From NCBI GenBank assembly GCA_051746985.1, contig JBNJFP010000002.1, positions 1 through 64,000 on the forward strand: a stretch of 64,000 nucleotides of DNA, in the 5' to 3' direction. Under the pieces are notes generated by a model. The model saw only the letters and a program-made list of their open reading frames with translations, was not told the origin of the DNA and ran no database searches. How positions within the stretch are numbered: position 1 is the first letter of the stretch; the number at the start of each line of letters is the position of its first letter. Positions 8,534-17,318 of the stretch are shown piece after piece. This DNA comes from Fodinibius sp051746985 (GTDB lineage: Bacteria > Bacteroidota > Rhodothermia > Balneolales > Balneolaceae). A program made the position numbers and the translations under genes.

Positions 8534-9895
8534 TTATGCTCGATACACTGTTTTAATATTTACAAATTCTTTGATTCCAAAATGTGATAGTTCTCGACCA
8601 TAGCCCGATTCCTTGATGCCCCCAAATGGCAGACGAGGATCAGATTTCACGAAATCATTAATAAAACAGCACCCGGCCTCCAATTCATACGCGGCAATCT
8701 CTTCGGCTCGCTGAAAATCCTCGGAAAAGATGGCTGCTCCCAATCCAAAGCTGCTATCATTTGCTATCTCAATAGCCTCACGAGCATCCTTTACTTTGAT
8801 TACTGATGCCACAGGACCAAACAACTCTTCGTCATAGGCCGGCATACCTTTCGAAACTTCAGTTAAAACCGTTGCGGGATAGTAAAATCCATCGCGATCC
8901 GGTACTTCGCCGCCCAAAATACATTCGGCGCCCGCTGCTATGCTCTTTGTTACCTGATCATGAAGCCCATCACGCAAATCTTTACGCGCCATCGGACCAA
9001 TATCAGTGGCACTATTAAAAGGATCCCCAATTTTCTTCTCATTCATTTTATGAAATACCAGTTCCAAAAATTCATCATAAATTTCCTCAACAGCGATAAA
9101 CCGTTTAGCAGCAATACAACTTTGTCCGCTGTTAATAAGTCGAGAGGTCACACAGGTTTCGGCCGCATTCTCGATATCGGCATCCTCTAAAATCAGATAG
9201 GGATCGCTGCCACCAAGCTCCAACACAGATTTCTTAAGCACACTACCCGCCGTTTTAGCCACTGCTTTTCCCGCACGCGTGCTGCCCGTTAATGTGACGG
9301 CTGCCACACCAGGATGTTTAATGAGGGTTTGCACCTGTTCATTATCGGCAATAATAGTGCGAAAAAGGTCATCCGTAAATCCTGCTTCGTGCATTAAATC
9401 CTCAATAGCCAAAGCACATCCAGTAACGTTGGAAGCATGTTTCAAAATCACGGCGTTACCTGCCATTAACGCCGGTGCAGCAAAACGAAACAGCTGCCAG
9501 AAAGGAAAATTCCACGGCATAATTGCAAGCACCGTTCCAAGCGGATTAAAAGTTACAAAACTTTTGCTGGCATCCGATTTAATCAGTTCTTCCTCCAGAA
9601 ATTCCTCGGTATTCTCTACATAATAATTACAAACCCAGGCACATTTTTCGATTTCTGATATTCCCTGAGCCAACGGCTTGCCCATCTCACGAGCCATTAG
9701 CTCAGCATATTTTTCCTTATTCTCTTCTAACAATTCAGCCGCACGCTGCAACAGTAAACTACGTTCATAAAATGTATTGCGGCGCCATTTTTCCTGGGCC
9801 TTCGCTGCATCTTCGGCAATAGTCTTCAGCGCAGCATCATCCATTTGGTCATATTCTTCGATAAGCTCTCCAGTAGCGGGATTAATAGATTTCAT
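8534..9895 (-). CDS. NAD(P)-dependent aldehyde dehydrogenase, succinate-semialdehyde dehydrogenase type
   Basis: 453 residues of the aldehyde dehydrogenase superfamily. Seen: MPWNFPFWQ for nucleotide binding, LTGSTRAGKAVA, the general-base Glu226 in LELGGSDPYLIL, the catalytic Cys260 in NSGQSCIAAKRF, and ELFGPVASVIKV near the C-terminus. The short N-terminus and IAAKR after the Cys resemble the GabD/Sad group that oxidises succinate semialdehyde. It is the partner downstream of a class III aminotransferase gene (73-base gap), so the pair could convert GABA or another omega-amino acid to a dicarboxylate. The substrate is inferred. Confidence 0.88.
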   Translation of the reverse strand: MKSINPATGELIEEYDQMDDAALKTIAEDAAKAQEKWRRNTFYERSLLLQRAAELLEENKEKYAELMAREMGKPLAQGISEIEKCAWVCNYYVENTEEFLEEELIKSDASKSFVTFNPLGTVLAIMPWNFPFWQLFRFAAPALMAGNAVILKHASNVTGCALAIEDLMHEAGFTDDLFRTIIADNEQVQTLIKHPGVAAVTLTGSTRAGKAVAKTAGSVLKKSVLELGGSDPYLILEDADIENAAETCVTSRLINSGQSCIAAKRFIAVEEIYDEFLELVFHKMNEKKIGDPFNSATDIGPMARKDLRDGLHDQVTKSIAAGAECILGGEVPDRDGFYYPATVLTEVSKGMPAYDEELFGPVASVIKVKDAREAIEIANDSSFGLGAAIFSEDFQRAEEIAAYELEAGCCFINDFVKSDPRLPFGGIKESGYGRELSHFGIKEFVNIKTVYRA

Positions 9896-9968
9896 AGCAG
9901 CTCTTTCTTAATTATTAATTATTCATTCCAACAAACAGTTTACGAATAGCAAACTTTCCAACCAACTG

Positions 9969-11153
9969 TCAGCTATACTTTTTCACGGTCTTATTTATAT
10001 TCTGCAATGTAGATCGCAGCAATGATTCCTCGATAATCAATGGCGGAGCCAATCGCACCAGCGTGTTCGAGTGAAGCGTCCATCCCAAAATAATTCCCTG
10101 CTCAAAGCAATCTTCTACCACTTTTTGCGTAAGATCTCTATTGGACAATTCCATACCGAGCATCGCTCCAACGCCACGGATTTCGGCAATTCCTTCGGCT
10201 GTTAGCTCTTCCCGAACAATGGATTCAATTTTTCGGGCTTTGACTCCGTAATCATCCGACAATAATTCGGAGAGTGTGGCACGCGCCGCAGCACATGAAA
10301 CAGGATGACCACCGAAAGTAGTGACATGATTTAAAGGCGGATCGTGCTTAAATACTTCAAAAATCTCAGAAGAGGATACAAAGGCTCCCATCGGCATACC
10401 TCCGCCCATCGCTTTGGCCAGGCTCATAATATCGGGCACAACATTATAGCCCTGGAACGCAAACAACGAACCCGTGCGGAAGAAGCCGGTCTGGATTTCA
10501 TCAAAAATGAGCAGCGCCCCTACCTCATCGCAGCGCTGGCGTACCGCTTTCAACCATTCTTTTTTTGCGGGAATGATGCCGCCTTCCCCCTGAATGGGCT
10601 CCATAATCACGGCCGCTGTTTCTTCGTCAATGGTTTCCAATCCATCAAAACTGTTAAAATCCAAAAAATGGACCTCGGGCAACAACGGCAAGTAAGGGTC
10701 CCGATAGACATCCCGTCCGGTGACGCTTAGTGAACCGTGCGTGTCACCGTGGTAGCCGTGATGAAATCCTACAAACTTATGCCGGCCGGTGTACTTCTTG
10801 GCTAATTTTAACGCTCCTTCATTGGCTTCGGTGCCACTGTTGACAAAATATACGCGGTCCAGCGAGTCTGGTAACTGCGACGTCAGCAATTCTGCGTAAG
10901 TTGATTGCGGCTCCTGGATGAATTCACCATACACCATAACATGCAGATGGCGATCAACCTGACGCTTGACGGCCTCTACCACTTTGGGATGCCGATGCCC
11001 CAAACTGCTAACGGCAATACCTGAGATAAAATCAACATACTTCTTACCATCGGTCGTATAAATATATGGGCCCTTGGCACGTTCTATTTCCAGTCCCATT
11101 GGGGCACCGCTGGTCTGGGCCACATGCTCGTAAAAAGAATCTTTGTTGTTCAA
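9969..11153 (-). CDS. Class III (acetylornithine/4-aminobutyrate type) aminotransferase
   Basis: 394-residue fold-type I PLP aminotransferase. Motifs: FVNSGTEANEGALKLAK (about 103-119, phosphate contact), GFHHGYHGDTHGSLS, FDEIQTGFFRTGS with the conserved Asp218, and the PLP lysine Lys247 in SLAKAMGGGMPMGAF. It is distinct from the arginine-operon ArgD in this window, so a separate role is likely. The aldehyde dehydrogenase gene that follows it suggests an omega-amino acid (for example GABA) as substrate and a semialdehyde product. The gene follows a thioredoxin-like protein gene by 29 bases and may share its transcript. Confidence 0.88.
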   Translation of the reverse strand: MNNKDSFYEHVAQTSGAPMGLEIERAKGPYIYTTDGKKYVDFISGIAVSSLGHRHPKVVEAVKRQVDRHLHVMVYGEFIQEPQSTYAELLTSQLPDSLDRVYFVNSGTEANEGALKLAKKYTGRHKFVGFHHGYHGDTHGSLSVTGRDVYRDPYLPLLPEVHFLDFNSFDGLETIDEETAAVIMEPIQGEGGIIPAKKEWLKAVRQRCDEVGALLIFDEIQTGFFRTGSLFAFQGYNVVPDIMSLAKAMGGGMPMGAFVSSSEIFEVFKHDPPLNHVTTFGGHPVSCAAARATLSELLSDDYGVKARKIESIVREELTAEGIAEIRGVGAMLGMELSNRDLTQKVVEDCFEQGIILGWTLHSNTLVRLAPPLIIEESLLRSTLQNINKTVKKYS

Positions 11154-11182
11154 AAGCGGTCAAGTTGAGGTTTAGATTTCTG

Positions 11183-11803
11183 TTAATTCTGCCAGCTTTT
11201 CACAAGTTCTTCAAACTCTTGCTGCAGCTCACTGTTTCGATCCTTTGCATACCATTTATGCAACGTCTTAGCCCACTCTTCAGTAGTAACGGAATCATCA
11301 TTCTTTAACATTGTCGATTTTTCTTGTGCCGTATCAGGTCGCGGGCCCCACGTGCCGATTTCTTCCAGGGAATCAGCATCCAAGCAAATTAATTTGGGAA
11401 TAGAACGTCCGCCATTGGTTAAGTATTCATCCATAATATCCAAATGCTCATCCCGTAGGATAAACCGAATATCAATATGATCATTTTTCTCAGCCATCTT
11501 TACAATAGCGGGAATATTCTGAGCCGCATCGCCGCACCACGCTTCGGTGAGTACTAACCAAATCCAATCGGTATCAACATTTTCCAGCGTATGAATCAAT
11601 GAGTCGTTCAGCTCAACGCGCTTGTCCCAGCGACTCATGCGCTGCACATTCATCTTGGTATAGTGAACCATCACATCGGAGTGATTATCACCGGTGGTTT
11701 TACCCTCTTCCAAGAGTTCATCAATCATGTTTCGATATTCTTCGTATGTATATGCTTCATCAATAACTTCTTCGGTAATAACCTGCTCTGCAGTAATACT
11801 CAT
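11183..11803 (-). CDS. Thioredoxin family protein (single-Cys active-site variant)
   Basis: 206 residues with a thioredoxin fold in the second half: WIWLVLTEAWCGDAAQNIP (about 99-117), IDIRFILRDEHLDIMDEYL, and the cis-proline segment GGRSIPKLICLD. The usual WCGPC is replaced by WCGDA, so only the first Cys remains, typical of a Bacteroidota family annotated 'thioredoxin family protein'. The first 90 residues are helical and acidic. No signal peptide. A monothiol redox or binding role is inferred and the partner is unknown. It precedes the class III aminotransferase and follows ubiA on the same strand. Confidence 0.82.
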   Translation of the reverse strand: MSITAEQVITEEVIDEAYTYEEYRNMIDELLEEGKTTGDNHSDVMVHYTKMNVQRMSRWDKRVELNDSLIHTLENVDTDWIWLVLTEAWCGDAAQNIPAIVKMAEKNDHIDIRFILRDEHLDIMDEYLTNGGRSIPKLICLDADSLEEIGTWGPRPDTAQEKSTMLKNDDSVTTEEWAKTLHKWYAKDRNSELQQEFEELVKSWQN

Positions 11804-11865
11804 AGTTTCTGTAGATGTAATTTATATTCAACTTCGTACAATGGATGAATGCCACCCGAAAAATC

Positions 11866-12798
11866 TTACTCTAATAACAATTTGGCAACCGCAGATATTC
11901 CATCCATTTGGGTATGTTTTATCGCAATACCGAAAAGCAGAAAAAACACAAATCCCAGAGAGGTCCCATATTTAATCCACATCACCGTGTCATACGCATC
12001 AGATTCATCTCTCAACCTTCGCAGAATATGCCAAATCCCGGTACAAATCAGTATCCCAAGCCCCCCAAAAATGATAGCTATCCTCAAATGCTCCTGGGCG
12101 ATTGCTACACTCACCATTAAAAGTCCACATACAAATGAAAGCCCAAAAAAACGGATTACGCCCTTTCTCCCATACCTCACTGCAAACGTCTGATCTCCAC
12201 GCCTGCGATCTTCCCGGATCTGATAGATTTGCGAAATAGGGTACAAGGCAAGCAGCATAAACATGGCGCCAACCGCTGCAACGAAAATCCAAAGTGGCAG
12301 AAAACTATTCCCGGCGGCAAGGTAACCCAGCAACACGGAATTCAGTCCCGTACTTACGCCAATGGCCACCAGACTTTTTATGGGATGACTTTTCCATCGT
12401 GCCAGAGGCGTGGAATACAACCAAAAAAAGATCATGCTTATACCATAAATTACGGTGAAGCTACCCCCCTGTCCCATCGCCAAAAGTAATCCTATAGATT
12501 GTAGCAACAGCGAAGCAACCCACATCCAGTCCGACATTTTAGGGGGATTCTTTAACCCACCGATGGGTCCCTCGTCTTTATCCCAATACGAATTAAAGGC
12601 GGTTGCTCCCCCATAAAGCAGTAAATGTACGTTTAGGAACTGCACAAGAAACGACCCCGCCCCTAAGTTGGGACTCATAAATCCACCCAACAAAAATCCG
12701 CCGGACAAAATAAATAGCTGGTAATGCCACCGCAGGTGCAGCACAAAATGCCCAAACTCTTTCAATAAATTCCGCTTGACTACACCCATGTCTTTCAT
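11866..12798 (-). CDS. UbiA family prenyltransferase
   Basis: A 310-residue integral membrane protein with about eight or nine hydrophobic segments. The prenyl-diphosphate/Mg binding motif NSYWDKDEG (NxxxDxxxE type, about residues 65-73) and the second Asp-rich motif YQIREDRRRGDQTF (about 191-204) identify the UbiA superfamily. Members attach isoprenoid chains to aromatic acceptors (quinones, heme, chlorophyll, archaeal lipids). The acceptor here cannot be told from sequence, and neighbours (thioredoxin-like protein, aminotransferase) do not point to a quinone operon. It is divergent from the gene at 12877, sharing a 78-base intergenic region. Confidence 0.88.
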   Translation of the reverse strand: MKDMGVVKRNLLKEFGHFVLHLRWHYQLFILSGGFLLGGFMSPNLGAGSFLVQFLNVHLLLYGGATAFNSYWDKDEGPIGGLKNPPKMSDWMWVASLLLQSIGLLLAMGQGGSFTVIYGISMIFFWLYSTPLARWKSHPIKSLVAIGVSTGLNSVLLGYLAAGNSFLPLWIFVAAVGAMFMLLALYPISQIYQIREDRRRGDQTFAVRYGRKGVIRFFGLSFVCGLLMVSVAIAQEHLRIAIIFGGLGILICTGIWHILRRLRDESDAYDTVMWIKYGTSLGFVFFLLFGIAIKHTQMDGISAVAKLLLE

Positions 12799-12863
12799 TG
12801 ATTACGATAAAACTCAGATAATCAGCATAGTAATTTAGGCTTATCAATCCAATTAACAATTGG

Positions 12864-12871
12864 TATCTTTG
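12864..12871 (+). promoter_or_regulatory. Bacteroidota-type -7 promoter element
   Basis: TATCTTTG matches the Bacteroidota -7 consensus TAnnTTTG. It ends only 5 bases before the ATG at 12877, so the transcript would start at or next to the start codon (leaderless). No good -33 element was seen. Confidence 0.45.
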
Positions 12872-12876
12872 GGGCT

Positions 12877-13779
12877 ATGATTTCAGCAAAAACAAAAACG
12901 CCCCCATACATTCGCGAGCAGCTGCCATCCGAACAATGGCAACAGCAAAAACGCGAGCACCGCAAAATAATCGGAGGGCTCATTAATGATTACCTGGAAC
13001 GACGATCGCATCAGCAGAAAGATCCCGTGCTGGATTTTCTGTTTGAGTACTACGCCTTTCGTCCCTCTCACTTAAAGCGGTGGTCGCCGGGATTGGGAAC
13101 TCTACTGAAGGACAGCCCGGCAAGCGACTGGATGTTTGATGAGATGGAAACCATCGATGGCAACAGTTTTTTGGATATTGCACATTTTGATAAAGATCGC
13201 ATTTCTGCAATCAAATGGATTTTAAACGTGCTGGAACAATCGCTCGTTCGCAAACCTTCATTTGGCTGTTTTGGGATGCACGAGTGGGCCATGGTCTATC
13301 GCGCCGATCGCGTTCGTCATGACTATCTTTCCCTGCGGATGGACAAAGAAGAACTGGCCAAATTTGTGGAATCACGTCCGTTGGTCTGCACGCATTTTGA
13401 TGCCTTTCGCTTTTTTACGGATGAAGCCAAGCCCCAAAATAAATTTGAGCTCCATCGCGATAATTTTGCCGAGATGGAGCAGCCAGGTTGCCTGCACACC
13501 AACATGGATCTATACAAATGGGCTTTCAAGATGTATCCCTGGATATCGAGCAATACCACCCGCAAGGCTTTTGAGCTGGCCGTTGAAACCCGATTTATGG
13601 ACATGAAAGCGAGTCCGTATGACTTGCGCGATCGCGGGCTGGAGCCCATCAAAATTGAGACGGATGAAGGGCGGAGAGAATACATGCAGAAGCAAAAGGC
13701 AATTTTTAAAAAGTCGCAACCCATCCGGCGTCAGCTGATCAAAGAATACAAGCACCTGTTGGAAGCACTTTCTGATTAA
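12877..13779 (+). CDS. Conserved protein of the family often labelled 3-methyladenine DNA glycosylase
   Basis: 300 residues. I recognise a family shared with Actinobacteria: DPVLDFLFEYYAFRPSHLKR near the N-terminus, SFGCFGMHEWAMVYR (about 128-142), LVCTHFDAFRFFT (about 168-180), MDLYKWAFKMYPW (about 210-222), and FMDMKASPYDLRDRGLEPI followed by ETDEGRREY. Databases call it 3-methyladenine DNA glycosylase, but no helix-hairpin-helix or AAG-type motif is visible and I know of no biochemical proof. Many conserved His, Cys, Trp and Asp residues suggest an enzyme. The gene stands alone and probably has a very short leader. Function is left open. Confidence 0.8.
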   Translation: MISAKTKTPPYIREQLPSEQWQQQKREHRKIIGGLINDYLERRSHQQKDPVLDFLFEYYAFRPSHLKRWSPGLGTLLKDSPASDWMFDEMETIDGNSFLDIAHFDKDRISAIKWILNVLEQSLVRKPSFGCFGMHEWAMVYRADRVRHDYLSLRMDKEELAKFVESRPLVCTHFDAFRFFTDEAKPQNKFELHRDNFAEMEQPGCLHTNMDLYKWAFKMYPWISSNTTRKAFELAVETRFMDMKASPYDLRDRGLEPIKIETDEGRREYMQKQKAIFKKSQPIRRQLIKEYKHLLEALSD

Positions 13780-13881
13780 CGTTTCCCAGATCCTGAAATC
13801 CCTCAGGTGAAATCTTTGATTGCCTATCATCTATTGCGTATTGTTCCCCAACAAATTCAACTGAACATTCGAATAAATTAC

Positions 13882-14139
13882 ATGGCAATGAGCGAACTTG
13901 ATAACGCTGATTATGAAGCCTACGAACAGGATATAAAAGTACTCGTCGATACCCTCCGCAAATCTTTTAATGCCGAAAAAGCACGATACAGTGTCGTCGG
14001 ACATCAGAACACCTTATACATCGAAATCGAGGGACTGGATGAACTGAGTCCAGAGGAAATTTCAGAAGTTGCCGAACCTATTCTGGACGAACTCGATATG
14101 GATTTCGACGAGATCTCACTGCTTCCTCTGAAAAACTAA
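13882..14139 (+). CDS. Small acidic hypothetical protein
   Basis: 85 residues from the ATG at 13882 (MAMSELDN); an upstream in-frame ATG at 13807 would add 25 residues of basic, unlike composition and lies close to the previous gene, so the shorter form is preferred. The sequence is very acidic with alternating beta and helical character (HQNTLYIEIEGLDELSPEEI, then EPILDELDMDFDEISLLPL). It could be a small alpha/beta domain. No family was recognised. It sits between the conserved protein at 12877 and the threonine-synthase fusion, on the same strand. Confidence 0.65.
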   Translation: MAMSELDNADYEAYEQDIKVLVDTLRKSFNAEKARYSVVGHQNTLYIEIEGLDELSPEEISEVAEPILDELDMDFDEISLLPLKN

Positions 14140-14248
14140 ACTGGTTTTAAATCTTAAAAATTGGTTCCATTCCTACATGGAATCGTGTATTTTCTACTAT
14201 TATTGAACCTTTACTTGGGCATAAAATTTTTAAACAGGGACTTTGACT

Positions 14249-15952
14249 ATGGCAAGAGCAACAACGGACTACGAATTAAAATGCGTAGCTAACGGACACC
14301 TCAATTCCGAAAAAGAAACCACGACTTACTGTACACAGTGCGAGAGTGTATTGCGGGTATTTTATGATTCTCTTTCTGATGACATTCAGTATCCGTTAAA
14401 GGAACTCGTGCCTGATCCGATGAAAACGCACCCTTCAGCTCTCAAGAAATTAGATCGTCTCTCCAACGAATATGGCGCTGACCTTTGGGCCAAGCTTGAG
14501 TTTGAACATCCCACCGGATGTTTTAAAGATCGCGGAAGCTATATCGAAGTACAGAAAGCCCAAGAACTCGGCGCTGACGCTATTTGCCTGGCCTCTACCG
14601 GAAATATGGCCGCTTCCGTCGCTGCCTATGCCTGCTATTTTAAAATTCCCTGCTTTGTGTTTGTCCCTGAAAAAACGACGGATGCCAAAATTGCCCAAGC
14701 GACTATTTATAATGCCAACATCATCCGTATAAAAGGAGATTTTAGCACCTGCGAAGCACTCTGTAGAAAGTTTGCTAAATCTGGGAACTACTATTTGGCC
14801 GGAGATTATGTATTTCGTGAAGAAGGACAGAAATCATTTGCCTATGAATTGCTTGAGCAAAACGCTGACGATTTTGATTACATTTTTGTCCCTGTAGGTT
14901 GTGGGACTAATTTTGGAGCCATTTGGAAAGGATTTACCGAACTTAAGGAATCCGGAAAAATTTCAAGCCGCCCAAAGATGATTGCCATTCAACCGGAACA
15001 GAGTTCTCCGGTGGTTGAAGGAATCTTCAAAAAGAAAAAAATCATTAAAAAACAGGTCAATACGATGGCGCAGTCTGTCGCCGCTTCCGATCCGGTAGAT
15101 TTTCACAAAGTACTGTTAGGCATTGAAGAATCCGATGGCTCAGCCTTTACGGTAAGCGAAGATGAAATTCTGCAGTCACTAAAAGAGATGGCAGTCGAAG
15201 AGGGACATTTTACCGAGCCCGCCTGTGCCCTTCCGCTGGCGGCCTTCAAAAACAATCTCGAAACGTTTAAGGATAAAAAGTGCCTGTTTGTGCTAACCGG
15301 ATCTGGCCTCAAGGATACAAAAGTTGTTGCCAAACACTCTCTATCTTCTCCCGTACTTTCTCCGGATATCGACAAGGTCACCAACTACATCAAATCCGGC
15401 TTTATTGAGATGCAAAAAGATTCCTGGGGTAAGTCGCGCGATACCTTTATGGCCAATCTTAATATGGATGAAGACCATGAGAAGCTGTACAACGAATATG
15501 TTTCCAAAATCAATAAAAAAGGGAAAACGCTGAGTAACAATGAGATCGAAGTGCTTCAATCTCTCATCTTTAATGAAGATTTGGACTTGGAATACCCTGC
15601 TGAAATACTTGATTATAAACTTACAATGCGTAAACATGGGCTTGTGCAAGCAGCGGTAAAACTTGACTTGCAGGGAGAAGAAATTATCTCGGAAGCAAAA
15701 GGCGTCGGTCCTATTGATGCGATTTTGTCGGCTATTCGCGCCGAAACCAATTCGGTTTTTCATCTGGAAGTCAAAAATCACGAAGTGGATATACTCAGTC
15801 CCGATACCGATTCGCTGGTGGTTGTAACACTTACACTGGCCAATAATGATCAGGAATGGGTCTCAAAAGGAGCTTCCCCGGACACCTTGGAAGCGGTAAT
15901 TCAAGCATTTACCAAGGGATTGGCTATTGCGATGAAAGGAGCAACCGTTTAA
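14249..15952 (+). CDS. Threonine-synthase-like PLP enzyme fused to a LeuA-type C-terminal regulatory domain
   Basis: 567 residues from the ATG at 14249, which has an upstream AGGGA; a TTG two codons earlier is the alternative. Residues about 8-40 look like the degenerate zinc ribbon of the archaeal/plant-type threonine synthases (KCVANGH, then YCTQCESVLRVFYD). Residues about 45-355 are a fold-type II PLP domain: PLP lysine Lys93 in HPTGCFKDRG, STGNMAASVAAYA, and the phosphate loop PVGCGTNFGA. Residues about 400-560 do not belong to threonine synthase. YVSKINKKGKTLSNNEIEVL followed by LVQAAVKLDLQGEE, GVGPIDAILSAIRAE and SPDTLEAVIQAFTKGLAIAM match the linker and allosteric (dimerisation) domain of isopropylmalate/citramalate synthase. 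A feedback-regulated threonine synthase or threonine-utilising enzyme is inferred. It converges on thrC. Confidence 0.85.
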   Translation: MARATTDYELKCVANGHLNSEKETTTYCTQCESVLRVFYDSLSDDIQYPLKELVPDPMKTHPSALKKLDRLSNEYGADLWAKLEFEHPTGCFKDRGSYIEVQKAQELGADAICLASTGNMAASVAAYACYFKIPCFVFVPEKTTDAKIAQATIYNANIIRIKGDFSTCEALCRKFAKSGNYYLAGDYVFREEGQKSFAYELLEQNADDFDYIFVPVGCGTNFGAIWKGFTELKESGKISSRPKMIAIQPEQSSPVVEGIFKKKKIIKKQVNTMAQSVAASDPVDFHKVLLGIEESDGSAFTVSEDEILQSLKEMAVEEGHFTEPACALPLAAFKNNLETFKDKKCLFVLTGSGLKDTKVVAKHSLSSPVLSPDIDKVTNYIKSGFIEMQKDSWGKSRDTFMANLNMDEDHEKLYNEYVSKINKKGKTLSNNEIEVLQSLIFNEDLDLEYPAEILDYKLTMRKHGLVQAAVKLDLQGEEIISEAKGVGPIDAILSAIRAETNSVFHLEVKNHEVDILSPDTDSLVVVTLTLANNDQEWVSKGASPDTLEAVIQAFTKGLAIAMKGATV

Positions 15953-15979
15953 CTATTTAGTGCTTTCTTCTAAATAGTT
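15951..15979. terminator. Hairpin between convergent threonine-synthase genes
   Basis: A perfect 10-bp inverted repeat (AACTATTTAG and CTAAATAGTT) with a 9-base loop lies between two converging genes and begins within the stop codon of the first. No T-run follows on either strand, so it may be a weak or factor-assisted terminator. Confidence 0.4.
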
Positions 15980-15993
15980 GGGCTTGGATGACT

Positions 15994-17316
15994 TTATGAT
16001 CCAAACTCAGCTAATAGCCATCCCTTTAATCGCCCATAATCATTAGCAAGAGATACGGTTTCTTTCTCTTTATCAAGGCAGGATTTTAGGCGATCAGGTA
16101 TTGTAATTTTTTCGTTAATTACGGGTTCTATGACATCTTTGAATTTAGCAGGATACGCCGTTGATAAAATAATTTTTGGCGTTGCAGCATCCTCCCCGAA
16201 ATAACCGGTCGCCGCCTGCTGATATTTTTGTATTGCCTGATAGCCGACAGCTGTATGAGGATCCATAAGGTAGGAATTTCTTTCATAGACCTGTTTGATC
16301 GCCTGTCGCGTTTGATCATCTGAAAATGAACTGCCCCAGATATTCTGCCTCATTTTTTTATGATTACCCTTAAATAAATACGAAATGCGGGCAAAATTAC
16401 TGGGATTTCCAACGTCCATGGCGTTTGAGATCGTCTTTTTAGAGGTACGAGGATTAAACTCCCCTTTTTCTAAAAATTCGGGAACCACATCGTTGGCATT
16501 TGTTGCCGCAATAAAACCGGCAGCAGGCATTCCTATTTTTTGCGCCATTAATCCCGCCGTCAGATTACCAAAATTGCCACTTGGTACGCAAAAAATAGGT
16601 GAACTCTTCTTGCCGAGTTGTGCAATCGTATGGATATAATAAAACATCTGCGGAATGAGTCGCGCGATATTAATCGAATTAGCCGAACTCAGCATCAGCT
16701 GTTTATTGAGTTCTGAATCCGAAAACGCCTCTTTTACCATTCGCTGACAATCATCGAAGGTACCTGCTACTTCGAGCGCCGTCACATTGTGCCCAGCGGT
16801 GGTAAGTTGCTGTTCTTGAATGTGACTTACCTTTCCGCTGGGATAAAGCAGGCAAACCTTGACGCCATCCACACCTAAAAATCCTTGTGCCACGGCACTG
16901 CCGGTATCGCCCGATGTGGCAGCCAAAATTACCAGATCTTGATCAGTATCTTCTCGTAGAACCGAAAAGATGCGGGACATAAACCGCGCCCCAAAATCCT
17001 TAAAGGCAAGCGTTGGCCCATGGAACAATTCCTGAATATAGATCCCTTCGTGCAGCTCAACCAATGGCGCATCAAAATTAACGGCCTCAAACAAAACGCT
17101 ATTCAAAACTGAGTCATCCAGCCCATCCACAAAAAGGCGGCTTATTTCATAACCAATCTCCGGCAAGGTTTTCTCATCGATTTCTTTCCAAAATTTGTCC
17201 GAAAGCTTCGGCCACTCTACCGGCATAAATAATCCACCGTCAGGCGCCAGCCCCTGTAGCGCTGCCTCTGCAAAGGAAACCGGTTCAACCTTACCATTTG
17301 TGCTGATAAACTTCAT
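15994..17316 (-). CDS. thrC: Threonine synthase
   Basis: 440 residues, the E. coli/yeast-type length. It converts O-phosphohomoserine to threonine using PLP. The N-terminal FISTNGKVEPVSFAEAALQG and APDGGLFMP are the family's opening blocks. The PLP lysine is Lys106 in FHGPTLAFKDFGARFM, and AATSGDTGSAVAQGF and VPSGNFGNLTAGL follow. It is the last gene of the dap-thr block, two bases after thrB, so translation is likely coupled. A second, differently built threonine-synthase-like gene faces it end to end. Confidence 0.96.
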   Translation of the reverse strand: MKFISTNGKVEPVSFAEAALQGLAPDGGLFMPVEWPKLSDKFWKEIDEKTLPEIGYEISRLFVDGLDDSVLNSVLFEAVNFDAPLVELHEGIYIQELFHGPTLAFKDFGARFMSRIFSVLREDTDQDLVILAATSGDTGSAVAQGFLGVDGVKVCLLYPSGKVSHIQEQQLTTAGHNVTALEVAGTFDDCQRMVKEAFSDSELNKQLMLSSANSINIARLIPQMFYYIHTIAQLGKKSSPIFCVPSGNFGNLTAGLMAQKIGMPAAGFIAATNANDVVPEFLEKGEFNPRTSKKTISNAMDVGNPSNFARISYLFKGNHKKMRQNIWGSSFSDDQTRQAIKQVYERNSYLMDPHTAVGYQAIQKYQQAATGYFGEDAATPKIILSTAYPAKFKDVIEPVINEKITIPDRLKSCLDKEKETVSLANDYGRLKGWLLAEFGS

Positions 17317-17318
17317 TG

